NCBI RefSeq assembly: GCF_003363135.1
Contig: NZ_QRBB01000001.1
Location: forward strand, 1,054,001-1,118,000
Direction of reading: 5' to 3'
Length of the DNA: 64,000 bases
From: Alteriqipengyuania lutimaris
GTDB lineage: Bacteria; Pseudomonadota; Alphaproteobacteria; Sphingomonadales; Sphingomonadaceae
Shown: positions 25,829 through 34,653 of the stretch, piece after piece
Position numbering within the stretch: the stretch's first letter is position 1
How the letters are laid out: each line of letters opens with the position of its first letter
Made by a program: the position numbers and the translations under genes
The notes under the pieces: model-generated
What the model was told of the DNA's origin: nothing
Seen by the model: only the letters and a program-made list of their open reading frames with translations
The model's database searches: none

Positions 25829-25850
25829 GCGCGGGGGCCGAAGCCCGCGC
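25829..25850 (+). terminator. GC-rich hairpin after nusG, possible terminator without U tract
   Basis: A 7-bp stem GCGCGGG/CCCGCGC (25829-25835 with 25844-25850) and an 8-nt loop start 4 bp after the nusG stop. No T run follows, so termination is uncertain. Confidence 0.4.
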
Positions 25851-27466
25851 TATTCGAGCACGCCCATCTCGATCCGCAGCCAAACAGGCTCGGCTCCGAA
25901 GTTGAAGCCGTAGTCGATCTGGTCGCCGTTCCAGCGGCGGCGCATCACCCATTCGCCATCGACGAAGCGCCCTTCCTGCGCCTCGATGATCTCGCCCTGC
26001 TGCCCCGCGCCGGCTTCGGCGAGGGCGATCCGCAGCTTCACGTTGCGCCCGCCGACGAGGAACACGTTTTCCGCAAGCTGCGCGGCGACGAGGCCGCCGG
26101 TCGGCACGTCCGCCAGCGGATGCGGATCGCGCTCTATCCAGGTCCAGTCGTCCTCCCCGAAGGCCCAGCGGCCATATTGCGCGGTGAGCGCCCAGCGGCC
26201 CATCCGGTGCGTCTGGTCGGCCCCGTCCTCGCCCCTCGCAGTGCCCCATAGCGGGCGATCGCGCGCGATCCGCGCCCACTCGCGCGGCATCTGCGCGAAA
26301 AGGCGGTAGGGCGCGGCAAAGGCTTCGAGCGTTTCCTCGTCCAGTTGCTTCGCGCCCAGCGGATAGTTCGAATAGCCGGTGCCATCGATCCCGAAGGGAG
26401 AGAACAGCACCGCACCGCGCCCCATCGCGGGCCAGACGAAGCGCGCGTATTCCGCCGCATTGCCGATCTCGGGCACCATCAGCGGGCCCGCTGCGGCATA
26501 GCGGTCGAGATATTTTACCACCGCCGCGGGATCGCGCGAATAGATATCGGGCGCGAAGGCTGAGATGTGCGGCGCGGCGATCCGCCAGACCGGCAGCGCG
26601 TTCCAGTTCGGCCCACCCGAGGGCCCGACATCGCCGCCCTCGTCGCTGAAGGCATCGCCCAGCGCGGCATTGACGAACATGGGCAGGTTCTTCTGCGCCT
26701 GCCCCGCCGCCGCGACCGTGTCGATATAGCGCGCGACGTACCAGCTGTTGAAGAACTGCGCGGCGCGCGTCCCGAAGGCCCCGGTCCACGATTGCCGTTC
26801 GATCCCGAGGCCTGCGGCAAGCTCCTGCGGGATCGGCCCCGCGAACAGCGCCTGTGCCTCGGGAGCATGGTCCCGGTCCAGCCCCCAGCTGCCGCTCTCG
26901 TTCTCGACCTGCACCATCACCACCGTGTGCTGCGGGTCGACCTGCGCCAGATGCCGCATAAGCGCCGCAAAGGCGCGCGCATCGGCCTGCATGGTCGCCT
27001 GCCCGTGCGGGCTGAGCACGACATGGGCGGACCCGTCCGCCTTGCGCATCCGCGTAAAGCGCGCCGTGTCGCGCTTGACCCATGCGGGGACGTAGGAGGG
27101 GCCGGTGTTCTTCCAAGTGCCGTACCACAGCAGCACCAGCCGCATGTCGCGCGCCCGCGCCTGATCGAGCAGCACGTCGACGAAGGAAAAATCGAACCGG
27201 CCTTCTTCCGGCTCGACCTGCTCCCACGCCACCGGCATCAGCACCGTATTGGCGCCGAGCCGCTCAACCGTCGGCCAGACCTCATCCAGCATCGCCGCAT
27301 AGTTCGAGGAATTGTTGGGTTGCGCGCCGAGCATCAGGAACGGCTCGCCATCGACCAGCAGCGCGTCCTCGTCGAAGCGCGGCAGCGGCGCCTGCGCGCT
27401 TGCCTCGACTGCCAGCAAAGCCGCCAGTGCAGCGGCGATCACGCCGAGAATCTTCGCCAAATCCAT
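25850..27466 (-). CDS. Exported GH35/GH42-like beta-galactosidase with DUF5597-type C-terminus
   Basis: A 538-residue secreted clan-A glycosidase. Residues 1 to about 25 form a signal peptide ending in ASAQA. The (beta/alpha)8 barrel (about 35-370) has the probable acid/base Glu190 in QVENE and the probable nucleophile Glu333 in MVPEIG. The C-terminal region (about 385-530) is beta-rich and resembles DUF5597. Related enzymes release beta-galactose, but the linkage is unknown. ATG 27466 is preferred because a G-rich site precedes it. The gene lies antisense between nusG and rplK, with a fucosidase gene in the same block, which suggests use of a galactose- and fucose-containing glycan. Confidence 0.85.
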   Translation of the reverse strand: MDLAKILGVIAAALAALLAVEASAQAPLPRFDEDALLVDGEPFLMLGAQPNNSSNYAAMLDEVWPTVERLGANTVLMPVAWEQVEPEEGRFDFSFVDVLLDQARARDMRLVLLWYGTWKNTGPSYVPAWVKRDTARFTRMRKADGSAHVVLSPHGQATMQADARAFAALMRHLAQVDPQHTVVMVQVENESGSWGLDRDHAPEAQALFAGPIPQELAAGLGIERQSWTGAFGTRAAQFFNSWYVARYIDTVAAAGQAQKNLPMFVNAALGDAFSDEGGDVGPSGGPNWNALPVWRIAAPHISAFAPDIYSRDPAAVVKYLDRYAAAGPLMVPEIGNAAEYARFVWPAMGRGAVLFSPFGIDGTGYSNYPLGAKQLDEETLEAFAAPYRLFAQMPREWARIARDRPLWGTARGEDGADQTHRMGRWALTAQYGRWAFGEDDWTWIERDPHPLADVPTGGLVAAQLAENVFLVGGRNVKLRIALAEAGAGQQGEIIEAQEGRFVDGEWVMRRRWNGDQIDYGFNFGAEPVWLRIEMGVLE

Positions 27467-27647
27467 CCCCCCGTTTCGAGGTGGTTGCGCTATCATGGAC
27501 GGCTAACGGGCGAAAGTGGCCAGCTTGTGAGCGCGGACCGTGACCCGGGCAGATGCCTTTCCGGACAGAGTATCAGCTCTCTTTCGGACCCTTTTTCAGC
27601 GTATCGCCTGTGCCGGACCGGTGAACTCCGATAGAGGCCTTACCGCC

Positions 27648-27836
27648 GTGCGCACACGCCCCCGCATCTGCAACCGCAAGCAGCGCTACGCGACTCGCGA
27701 GGCCGCCGAACTCGCCGCGCGCGACGCGCCATTCAAACTGCGCGCCTATCGCTGCGAATTGTGTCGCCGCTTCCATCTCACCAGCCGCACCAAAGGGATG
27801 AAGACCCCACGGCACGAGCTCGATCGCGACCTCTAG
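27648..27836 (+). CDS. Small putative zinc-binding protein
   Basis: A basic protein of about 62 residues. One cysteine in ICNRKQRYATREAAELAA and a CELC pair followed by a histidine in RFHLTSR give a plausible zinc-ribbon-like site. The pattern is similar to small Zn-finger proteins of phages and actinobacteria. The start is uncertain: GTG 27648 gives a compact protein with AGAGG upstream, but GTG 27621 or GTG 27540 are also in frame. Its TAG stop shares four bases (CTAG) with the stop of the convergent protease gene. Confidence 0.6.
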   Translation: MRTRPRICNRKQRYATREAAELAARDAPFKLRAYRCELCRRFHLTSRTKGMKTPRHELDRDL

Positions 27837-28564
27837 GAAATCCAGCCGAGGCTCTCGCCATAGGCGAGGCTGAGCATGATCGTGTCGACCGCCGCATGGG
27901 CGAGGATGCAGGCCCACAGGTTGCCGCGATTGGCGAAGCGCAGCCAGGCGAGGAACAGGCCGATGCTCGCGGTCACCAGCACGCCGCCCCAGCCCTGGTA
28001 GAGATGCGGCAGGCCGAACAGCGCGGCCTGGATGATCGCGGCGGGCCACTTGCGCCCGCGCATTCCGCGCAGCCGCATCAGCCGGTCCATCAGGAAGCCG
28101 CGATAGAGCAGCTCTTCACCGAAGCCTGCAGCAAACCACGCAACCAGCACGATCCACAGAGCGAAGCTGAGCGGGCTTTCGGTCACGTAATCGAGGATGA
28201 GGCTGACGTCGATCGGCGGCAGGCCGAGCGCGTCGATCGCGATGGCGCCGAGCGCGAACAGCGCGATGATCGCTCCCGTACCCAGCGCGGCGAGTGCCAG
28301 CGTGCGGCCCATGTTGACCGGCGGGCGGATGCTCCACGCCTGCCTCACACACCCGTCGGCGCCGAGCCACAGCCGCGCGACCAGCAGCGCGGCCACCATG
28401 CTCGCCACCACCGAGCCGAGGATGCCGGCACTGGTTTCGCCGAGGATGAGGATGGGCGGGATGCTGGCGAGGAAGTAGGCGAGCGCCACGCTGCCCAGTT
28501 GCACGAAGAACCGCAGCCAGCTCAATCGGCGCAGGCGGTTTCTGGCGAGGGAGCGCTGCTTCAT
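27833..28564 (-). CDS. CPBP family intramembrane metalloprotease (CAAX-like)
   Basis: A 243-residue membrane protein with about seven helices and the three CPBP motifs: EELLYR (Glu150, Glu151, Arg155), the FGLPH motif (His187) and HAAVD (His223). Such proteins act as intramembrane proteases or have lost activity; here all catalytic residues are kept. The substrate is unknown. It is divergent from the alpha-fucosidase gene and convergent with the small Zn protein. Confidence 0.92.
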   Translation of the reverse strand: MKQRSLARNRLRRLSWLRFFVQLGSVALAYFLASIPPILILGETSAGILGSVVASMVAALLVARLWLGADGCVRQAWSIRPPVNMGRTLALAALGTGAIIALFALGAIAIDALGLPPIDVSLILDYVTESPLSFALWIVLVAWFAAGFGEELLYRGFLMDRLMRLRGMRGRKWPAAIIQAALFGLPHLYQGWGGVLVTASIGLFLAWLRFANRGNLWACILAHAAVDTIMLSLAYGESLGWIS

Positions 28565-28737
28565 CTCACCCTATACGTGTATGATCTGCTGAGGTTTCGC
28601 AACCGCCCGCTTGCAGGCCTGGCCCGCCTCGGGACGGATCGGGGCGAAACCGGTGCAAGTCGATGAAAAGGCTGCGCTTGCCAGGCGGCGGCAGGAGTGC
28701 GACGCAGGGTGTGTCCGGGGACGGGGGAGAGGTTTCG

Positions 28738-30321
28738 ATGCGACGCAGGGACTGGCTGAAGGGGGCCGCAGCGCTGCTCGCTTCTTCCCCGGGCAGGCTG
28801 CGGGCGCAGGCGAGGCTTGCCCCGGGCCCGGTCGAGCCGACGATGGAGAGCCTGCGCGAACACTTCGTGGTGCCCGACTGGTACCGCGATGCGAAGCTGG
28901 GCATGTGGGCCCACTGGGGCCCGCAATGCGCCCCCGAAGCGGGCGACTGGTACGGGCGGCACCTCTATCTCGAAGGCGAAGCGCAGGCCGCGATCCATCG
29001 GAGGCTCTACGGCCATCCGGCGGACCACGGCTTCATCGACGTCATTGCCGGATGGCGCGCCGAAGAATGGGACCCGGACGCGGTCTTCGGTGCCTACAAG
29101 GCGGCGGGTGCCCGCTTCCTCGTGGGCATGGCGTGCCATCACGACAATTTCGATCTCTTCGCCAGTCCGCACCCGTGGAACGCGACCCGCATCGGGCCGG
29201 GGCGCGACCTCGTCGCGGGATGGGCCGCCGCCGCGCGCCGTCTCGATCTTCCCTTCGGTGTGAGCAACCATGCCAGCCACTCATGGCACTGGTGGCAGAC
29301 CGCCTATGGCTACGACACCGTCGGACCGCGCGCGGGCGAACGCTATGACGCATGGCGGCTGACCGCTGCCGAAGGGGCGGGGACTGCGTGGGAAGGGCTC
29401 GATCCGCAGGCGCTCTATACCGGGCCGCGCATGGTCCCCCCTGCCGGGCTTGAAAGCCCCGAGGCCATGCGCCGGTGGCACGACGACACCTCGGGCCAGT
29501 GGATCGAGGCCGCGCCGCCGGGCGATCCCGGCTATGCGCTGCACTGGCTGGCGCGGCAGATGCAGCTGGTCGAGCGCTACGAGCCCGATTTCCTCTATCA
29601 GGACAGCCACTACCTGCCCTTCGGTGCCATCGGGCAGATGGCGGCGGCGCATTTCTACAATCGCGCGATCGCGCGGACCGGCGCCTTCACCGGGGTGATG
29701 AGCGCAGGCTTCCGGCAGGGGGAGGGGACGCTCCATAATTTCGAGCGCAAGGCGGCCGGGGACATCCTGCCCGAACCCTGGCAGGCGGCGACCTGCATCG
29801 GCGACTGGCACTACAACCGCGCGCGCTTCCGCGACCGCTCCTATGTCGGCGCGGCGGACGTGATCCGCCAGCTGGTCGATATCGTATCGAAGAACGGCAC
29901 GCTGCTGCTCTCGGTCCCGGTTCGCGGCAACGGCACGCTCGACCCGCTGGAACACGGCATCCTCGCCGCGCTGGGCCGATGGATGGGCCGCGAGGGCGAG
30001 GCGGCGATCTACGGATCGCGTCCGTGGCGCGTGTTCGGACAGGAGCAGGGCGGCGGCGTGCGGTACACGCGCAAGCGAGAGACGCTGTCTGCGAGCCTGC
30101 TCGATCCGCAGCCGGGCGAACTTGCGCTGACCTCGCTCGGGACCGGCCAGCTGCGCGGCGCGCGCATCGGCGCGGTCCGGCTGGTGGGCGGCGGCCCGGT
30201 TCCGTTCGAGCAGCGCGACGATGCTCTTGCCGTGAGCATCGATGCGCGCACGGCCGGCGGGACGGTGCCGGTGCTCGCCATCGAAGGCGTGTCTGCGAGC
30301 TTTGCGGGTCTCGCCGCCTGA
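28738..30321 (+). CDS. Exported GH29-like alpha-L-fucosidase
   Basis: A 527-residue protein with a Tat-like leader (MRRRDWLKGAAALLASS). The GH29 barrel (about 35-390) starts with WYRDAKLGMWAHWGPQCAPE and contains the HH pair (134-135) with VGMACHHDNFDLF. The probable nucleophile Asp289 is in FLYQDSHY, where most relatives have a WFDG-type motif, so the assignment of the residue is tentative. A C-terminal beta domain follows (about 420-527). ATG 28738 has a strong GGGGGAGAGG site; an in-frame ATG 75 bp upstream would hide the Tat motif. It probably removes L-fucose from algal or host glycans in the periplasm. Confidence 0.85.
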   Translation: MRRRDWLKGAAALLASSPGRLRAQARLAPGPVEPTMESLREHFVVPDWYRDAKLGMWAHWGPQCAPEAGDWYGRHLYLEGEAQAAIHRRLYGHPADHGFIDVIAGWRAEEWDPDAVFGAYKAAGARFLVGMACHHDNFDLFASPHPWNATRIGPGRDLVAGWAAAARRLDLPFGVSNHASHSWHWWQTAYGYDTVGPRAGERYDAWRLTAAEGAGTAWEGLDPQALYTGPRMVPPAGLESPEAMRRWHDDTSGQWIEAAPPGDPGYALHWLARQMQLVERYEPDFLYQDSHYLPFGAIGQMAAAHFYNRAIARTGAFTGVMSAGFRQGEGTLHNFERKAAGDILPEPWQAATCIGDWHYNRARFRDRSYVGAADVIRQLVDIVSKNGTLLLSVPVRGNGTLDPLEHGILAALGRWMGREGEAAIYGSRPWRVFGQEQGGGVRYTRKRETLSASLLDPQPGELALTSLGTGQLRGARIGAVRLVGGGPVPFEQRDDALAVSIDARTAGGTVPVLAIEGVSASFAGLAA

Positions 30322-30429
30322 CGGACCGGCGTTAGTCTTGAAGAGGGTTTCCTACTCGGACCTGCGCTGCGATGATCGGCCTGATCGTTCTTCGACGCTG
30401 GCGAAAAAAATACGCCGAAAAAGCGCAAT

Positions 30430-30527
30430 GTGTCACCCAAGGGCCGAATCTGGCGAAGGAACATGAGGTATTTCAGGGTGTTGAAGCGGAGCTGCCCAGG
30501 GTGACACCTGGGTGACACGTGTCACCC
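30430..30527. repeat. Cluster of four GGGTGACAC / GTGTCACCC elements with an 18-bp perfect palindrome
   Basis: Copies lie at 30430-30438 (inverted), 30499-30507, 30510-30518 and 30519-30527 (inverted). The last two form a perfect 18-bp palindrome (30510-30527). CCCAGG at 30495-30500 also pairs with CCTGGG at 30507-30512. This looks like an operator array or a REP-like element. Confidence 0.85.
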
Positions 30528-30602
30528 TGTCGCCCGGCCATTGCGGCTCGCAAACCCGCTTGCGGCGGGCCCGCATCGCTGCGCTTAGAGGCGGCGAATC
30601 GC

Positions 30603-30630
30603 TTGCAATCTGCCGCAAAATCGCTATCTG
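30603..30630 (+). promoter_or_regulatory. Candidate promoter of rplK-rplA
   Basis: TTGCAA (30603-30608) and TATCTG (30625-30630) are 16 bp apart. It lies 75 bp downstream of the palindrome cluster and leaves a leader of about 115 nt, long enough for L1-type feedback control. Confidence 0.45.
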
Positions 30631-30751
30631 CGCCGCTTCCCGAGCACAGCTTTGGAAAACCCGATGCGGGAGGCGATCGTGGATCGCCGTTGACCGCTTA
30701 CCATGAGCGTGGGGCCAAGCCCTTCGCGACAGTGAGAAAAGGAGGCCTCCC

Positions 30752-31183
30752 ATGGCCAAGAAGATCGAAGGTTACATCAACCTTCAGGTGCCCGCCGGCA
30801 CCGCCAACCCCTCGCCGCCGATCGGCCCTGCGCTGGGTCAGCGCGGCGTGAACATCATGGAATTCTGCAAGGCGTTCAACGCCGCGACGCAGGATCTCGA
30901 AAAGGGTGCGCCGATCCCGACCAAGATCACGGTCTACGCGGATCGCAGCTTCACGTTCGTCACCAAGTCGCCGCCCGCCAGCTTCCTCATCAAGAAGGCG
31001 ATGAAGATCAAGTCGGGCTCGAAGGAGCCGGGCAAGAACATCATCGGCTCGATCAAGATCAGCCAGCTGGAAGAGATCGCCGAGACCAAGATGAAGGATC
31101 TCAATGCGAACGACATGGGCCAGGCGGTCAAGATCATCGCAGGTTCCGCCCGTTCGATGGGCATCGAAGTGGTGGAGGGCTGA
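30752..31183 (+). CDS. rplK: 50S ribosomal protein L11
   Basis: L11 forms the GTPase-associated centre with 23S rRNA and L10. The 143-residue protein is canonical from [20 protein letters not shown] (N-terminal domain, about 1-70, thiostrepton-binding proline helix) to the RNA-binding C-terminal domain ending in [13 protein letters not shown]. It is cotranscribed with rplA, which starts 2 bp after its stop. Confidence 0.99.
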   Translation: MAKKIEGYINLQVPAGTANPSPPIGPALGQRGVNIMEFCKAFNAATQDLEKGAPIPTKITVYADRSFTFVTKSPPASFLIKKAMKIKSGSKEPGKNIIGSIKISQLEEIAETKMKDLNANDMGQAVKIIAGSARSMGIEVVEG

Positions 31184-31185
31184 TC

Positions 31186-31881
31186 ATGGCGACGCTTAGC
31201 AAGAAGCAGAAGACGCTGGCCGAGAAGCTCGACGCCGAAAAGCTGTACACCTTCGACGAAGCGCTCAGCACGCTGCGCGATCACAAGGCGAAGTTCGACG
31301 AGACCGTCGAAGTCGCGATGAACCTCGGCGTCGATCCGCGTCACGCGGACCAGATGGTGCGCGGTATGGTCGCGCTGCCCTCGGGCACCGGCAAGGACGT
31401 GCGCGTCGCCGTGTTCGCCAAGGGCGACAATGCCGAGAAGGCGCTGGCCGCCGGTGCCGACAAGGTCGGCGCGGAAGACCTGATGGAAGACATGCAGGCC
31501 GGCAACCTCGATTACGACCGTGTGATCGCGACGCCCGACATGATGGGTGTCGTCGGCCGTCTCGGTAAGGTGCTGGGCCCCAAGGGCCTGATGCCGAACC
31601 CGAAGCTGGGCACCGTGACCCCGAACGTGGAACAGGCCGTGAAGGACGCCAAGGGCGGCCAGGTCGAATTCCGCGTGGAAAAGCAGGGCATCATCCACTC
31701 CGGTCTCGGCAAGCTGTCGTTCAAGGACGAAGACCTGAAGACCAACTTCAAGGCCTTCACCGACGCGATCGTCAAGGCGAAGCCGTCGGGCGCGAAGGGC
31801 AAGTACGTCCAGAAGATCACGCTGACCTCCTCGATGGGCCCCGGCCTGAAGATCGACCTGGCGGAAGTCGAAGGCGCGTAA
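31186..31881 (+). CDS. rplA: 50S ribosomal protein L1
   Basis: L1 builds the mobile stalk at the ribosomal E site and represses translation of its own operon. The 231-residue protein carries the family motifs [35 protein letters not shown] (about 120-139) and [13 protein letters not shown] terminator follows at once, so rplJ and rplL are not in this transcript, unlike in many bacteria. Confidence 0.99.
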   Translation: MATLSKKQKTLAEKLDAEKLYTFDEALSTLRDHKAKFDETVEVAMNLGVDPRHADQMVRGMVALPSGTGKDVRVAVFAKGDNAEKALAAGADKVGAEDLMEDMQAGNLDYDRVIATPDMMGVVGRLGKVLGPKGLMPNPKLGTVTPNVEQAVKDAKGGQVEFRVEKQGIIHSGLGKLSFKDEDLKTNFKAFTDAIVKAKPSGAKGKYVQKITLTSSMGPGLKIDLAEVEGA

Positions 31882-31908
31882 GCCTTTTCAACACGACGAA
31901 TTCGAAAC

Positions 31909-31937
31909 GGCCGGGGGAGCGATCCTCCGGCCTTTTT
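31909..31937 (+). terminator. Rho-independent terminator after rplA
   Basis: A 10-bp stem (31909-31918 with 31923-31932, one G-U pair), a GCGA loop and five T residues follow the rplA stop by 27 bp. Confidence 0.93.
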
Positions 31938-32846
31938 CTATGCCCTCAGCAGCTTTCTCGCCGAAGCAAGCGAGCCGCTGCGCTCGGCCAGGCGCTTGAT
32001 CCGTTCGACGCCTGCATCGAAGCCGTCGCGGGCACTGAGCAGCAGCCGGTTCGCCAGCGTCCGCCGCAGCAGGACGAACGAACAGCAGTCGATGGAGTGC
32101 GTGCCGAACAGCGCCTTGTGCGCGCCTTCCCCCTCGGTGAAGTCGAAGAAACGGAAGCGCTCCTCGGCAAAGAGCATCCGCAGCGCCTCCATCTGCAGGA
32201 CCGTGCCCGGCGACAATGCGCCATGGGCGGGATCGTAGCCGAGATGCGCGTAGACCAGCGTGTCCCCGCGCACCGGCAGCGCCAGATAGGCGACCGGCTC
32301 GCCGTGCAGGAACAGCAGGAAGCAACGCATCTGCCCAGCCTCCGCCGCCGCGAGCATGGCCTTTCGCGCATCCTCGCTGTCGGGCAGTCCCGCATCGAGC
32401 AGGCGCGCCTGGTACGTCTTCTCGGACAGCGGCAGCGCGAGATCGAGGAACCGGGCGACCTCGCCTGGCGAGGTGTAAGCCCGCACGTCCAGGTCACCGC
32501 CATCGGCCGTCGCGAATTTCCGGACCTTGCGCCGCAGCGTGCTGCGCGTCTTGCCCGAGAACCGCGCGAGGTAATCCTCGAAGCTGCCGTCCATCAGTAT
32601 GTAGTGCCGCCGAAAATCCTCGCGTGCGCCGGCGATGTGATCGGGAAAGGCCGCAAGCAGCCGCGCGGCCATCGGCGCGGGCGCCGACTGCACGCGCAGG
32701 CCGTCCGCCCCCTCGGTCGCGGTGCGGGGCAGCGTGTCCGCCAGCGCATCCTCGAGCGAAAAGCCTATCGGGCGGAGCGATCGCTCGACGCGGAAGAGCC
32801 GCCGCGATCCGATGGTGAAGTCGATGCTGGTCGGCTGGGCCGTCAT
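31938..32846 (-). CDS. GNAT-fold acyltransferase (BioF2-like/FemAB-like)
   Basis: A 302-residue cytosolic protein that fits the BioF2-like acetyltransferase group. The fold core runs from SFEDYLARFSGKTRSTLRRK (about 98-117) to FFDFTEGEGAHKALFG (about 248-263), the latter typical of enzymes that modify cell-surface glycans. It starts 7 bp after the polysaccharide deacetylase gene, and the two are probably one operon for exopolysaccharide or capsule decoration. ATG 32846 is chosen over an upstream in-frame start that would run into the deacetylase gene. The acyl group and acceptor are unknown. Confidence 0.82.
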   Translation of the reverse strand: MTAQPTSIDFTIGSRRLFRVERSLRPIGFSLEDALADTLPRTATEGADGLRVQSAPAPMAARLLAAFPDHIAGAREDFRRHYILMDGSFEDYLARFSGKTRSTLRRKVRKFATADGGDLDVRAYTSPGEVARFLDLALPLSEKTYQARLLDAGLPDSEDARKAMLAAAEAGQMRCFLLFLHGEPVAYLALPVRGDTLVYAHLGYDPAHGALSPGTVLQMEALRMLFAEERFRFFDFTEGEGAHKALFGTHSIDCCSFVLLRRTLANRLLLSARDGFDAGVERIKRLAERSGSLASARKLLRA

Positions 32847-32853
32847 CGCCCGC

Positions 32854-33831
32854 TCACAGCGCGCCGTAAAGCGTGTTCGATACCGCCTGTTCGGCATAGC
32901 GCCAGCCGACCTTCATGGGGTTTGCAGGCACGGGCTCGGGCATGTCCGAGCGCTTGAACATCTTGACCGGCGGCGAGTTGGCGTAGTCGGCCGTCCAGAT
33001 GCCCGGCGTGTCCTGCAGCACCCGGCACAGCGCCTCGAACCGCTTGCGCACCACCTTGTTCACCGCGAGACGGCGACGGTTGATCAGCTCGAAGCTGTGC
33101 GAGACCAGCGTGAAGCAGGTCATCCGCCCATCGCGCGCATGAAGCAGGGCATTGCGCATCTCGCCGATCGAGAGCGCGGTGATCTGGGCATGCCGCAGCC
33201 GGCCTGCGAGATCGCCGACGCACGACACCGGCACTTCGACGATGCCTTCGTGCAGCAGCGGCTGCGTATCGGTGGAGCGCAGGCCGAGATCGCTGTCGCC
33301 CCCGACGATGCCGGGCGTGTGCGACGTGTCGTAGAACAGCCCGATCTCCTTGAGCGCGCGCAAGGTATCGCGGTTGGCGCCGTAATTGCCCGCACGAAAG
33401 GCGACCGGTGCGGGCGCGCCCGCCGCGACCAGCGTGTCGCGCGCCCATTCGAGGATGCGGCATTGATCCTCGAACGCGAAATCCTTGATGTTGCGCCCCG
33501 TCATTCCCGCGAAGGGGCCGCCGGGCGGCGCCTTCTCCAGCCATTCGGTGTGGCAGTGGAGCTGGACGTCCTGCCCCGCCTTGAGGATCGGTGCGACCAC
33601 GTCCTCTATCGCGGCGACGCCCCACAGCAGCGCCGGCATGGGATCGACGAAAAAGACCGCGCGCTGGCCATAATGGGCGAGCAGGTCGAGCTTGTGCGTG
33701 ACCCCGGCCGGTCCGTCGGGGGTGATGCAGGCGATCGAGCGTGCGAAATTCTCCGCCCGGTCGACCGGGCAGGGCCCGTGCGGCAGAGCAGCCGAATATT
33801 CGGTGTCGATGGTGAGATAGACGCTCGTCAT
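32854..33831 (-). CDS. Polysaccharide deacetylase-like (WalW-type) protein
   Basis: A 325-residue protein without signal peptide that has the NodB-like order of motifs: DTEYS near residue 9-13 (catalytic Asp), then HCHTEW (metal-binding His pair) and FRAGNYGANRDTL near 144-156. Similar WalW proteins are found in cell-wall or exopolysaccharide gene clusters. It would remove N-acetyl groups from a glycan, though activity on another amide is possible. It leads a two-gene operon with the GNAT-fold acyltransferase. Confidence 0.82.
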   Translation of the reverse strand: MTSVYLTIDTEYSAALPHGPCPVDRAENFARSIACITPDGPAGVTHKLDLLAHYGQRAVFFVDPMPALLWGVAAIEDVVAPILKAGQDVQLHCHTEWLEKAPPGGPFAGMTGRNIKDFAFEDQCRILEWARDTLVAAGAPAPVAFRAGNYGANRDTLRALKEIGLFYDTSHTPGIVGGDSDLGLRSTDTQPLLHEGIVEVPVSCVGDLAGRLRHAQITALSIGEMRNALLHARDGRMTCFTLVSHSFELINRRRLAVNKVVRKRFEALCRVLQDTPGIWTADYANSPPVKMFKRSDMPEPVPANPMKVGWRYAEQAVSNTLYGAL

Positions 33832-33877
33832 GACGCGGCGAGCCTAGCGCAAGACGGTTAAGGCGAAGTTCCACCCA

Positions 33878-34636
33878 TCAGATGCCGCCCGCCACCGGGG
33901 AATGGCCCGCCTCCATCAGCGCATTACGCAGGTCCTTGGAACATGCAGCCAGCGCCTGCGCATCGGTCGATCGGACGACGAAATTCGCGCCGACCTTGCC
34001 TTCGCGGAAGAACGGGTAGCTGCCGATCTGGCATTTCTCGTGCCGCGCGACGACTTCGCGCAGCAGCCCCGCGACTTCGCTCTCGGCGGTCCAGCAGCCC
34101 ATCGTCTCGCTCTTGAGCGGCGCGCCGCCTTCGAGCGTTCCGGTCAGCGCGTCGAGCATGCCAGCAGTGATGTGCGGCACGCCCGCCATCAGGTGGATAT
34201 TGCCGACCTTGATCCCCGGCGCGCCCGACATGCGATTGGGGATGAGCTCCGCACCTTGCGGTACGCGCGCCATCCGCAGCCGGTCTTCGGTCAGCCCGCC
34301 GGGCTTGTCGGCGTAATAGCGTTCGAGCAGCGCGCGCGCTTCGGAATGGACGATCACATCCACGCCCAGTGCGGCGGCTACCGCGTCCACGGTGATGTCG
34401 TCATGCGTGGGGCCGATCCCGCCGGTGGTGAAGAGATAGTCGTTGCGCGCCCGCAGCGTGTTCACCGCTTCGACGATATGGTCCTGCTCGTCCGCCACCA
34501 CGCGCACTTCGGCCAGCCGGATGCCCTGCACCTGCAGCCACTGCGCGACCTGCGCGATATTCCTGTCGTGCGTTCGGCCCGAGAGGATCTCGTCGCCGAT
34601 CACGACGAGCGCGGCAGTCCAGATACGCGTGGTCAT
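33878..34636 (-). CDS. Competence/damage-inducible CinA N-terminal domain protein (MoaB/Mog fold)
   Basis: A 252-residue protein consisting of the CinA/molybdopterin-binding domain: AALVVIGDEILSGRTHDRN at 8-26, TTGGIGPTHDDITVDAV near 70-86 and HLMAGVPHITAGML near 147-160. The PncC-type nicotinamide deamidase domain of full CinA is absent. The domain may hydrolyse ADP-ribose or related nucleotides. It follows the monooxygenase gene by 17 bp, so the two may be cotranscribed. Confidence 0.88.
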   Translation of the reverse strand: MTTRIWTAALVVIGDEILSGRTHDRNIAQVAQWLQVQGIRLAEVRVVADEQDHIVEAVNTLRARNDYLFTTGGIGPTHDDITVDAVAAALGVDVIVHSEARALLERYYADKPGGLTEDRLRMARVPQGAELIPNRMSGAPGIKVGNIHLMAGVPHITAGMLDALTGTLEGGAPLKSETMGCWTAESEVAGLLREVVARHEKCQIGSYPFFREGKVGANFVVRSTDAQALAACSKDLRNALMEAGHSPVAGGI

Positions 34637-34653
34637 GACGGGCTCGGCAATCC

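Larger units (their letters stand above)
30322..30751. other. 430-bp intergenic region upstream of rplK
   Basis: No gene is supported here. It holds a cluster of GGGTGACAC/GTGTCACCC elements (30430-30527), a candidate promoter (30603-30630) and a strong AAGGAGG ribosome-binding site just before rplK. Confidence 0.7.
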
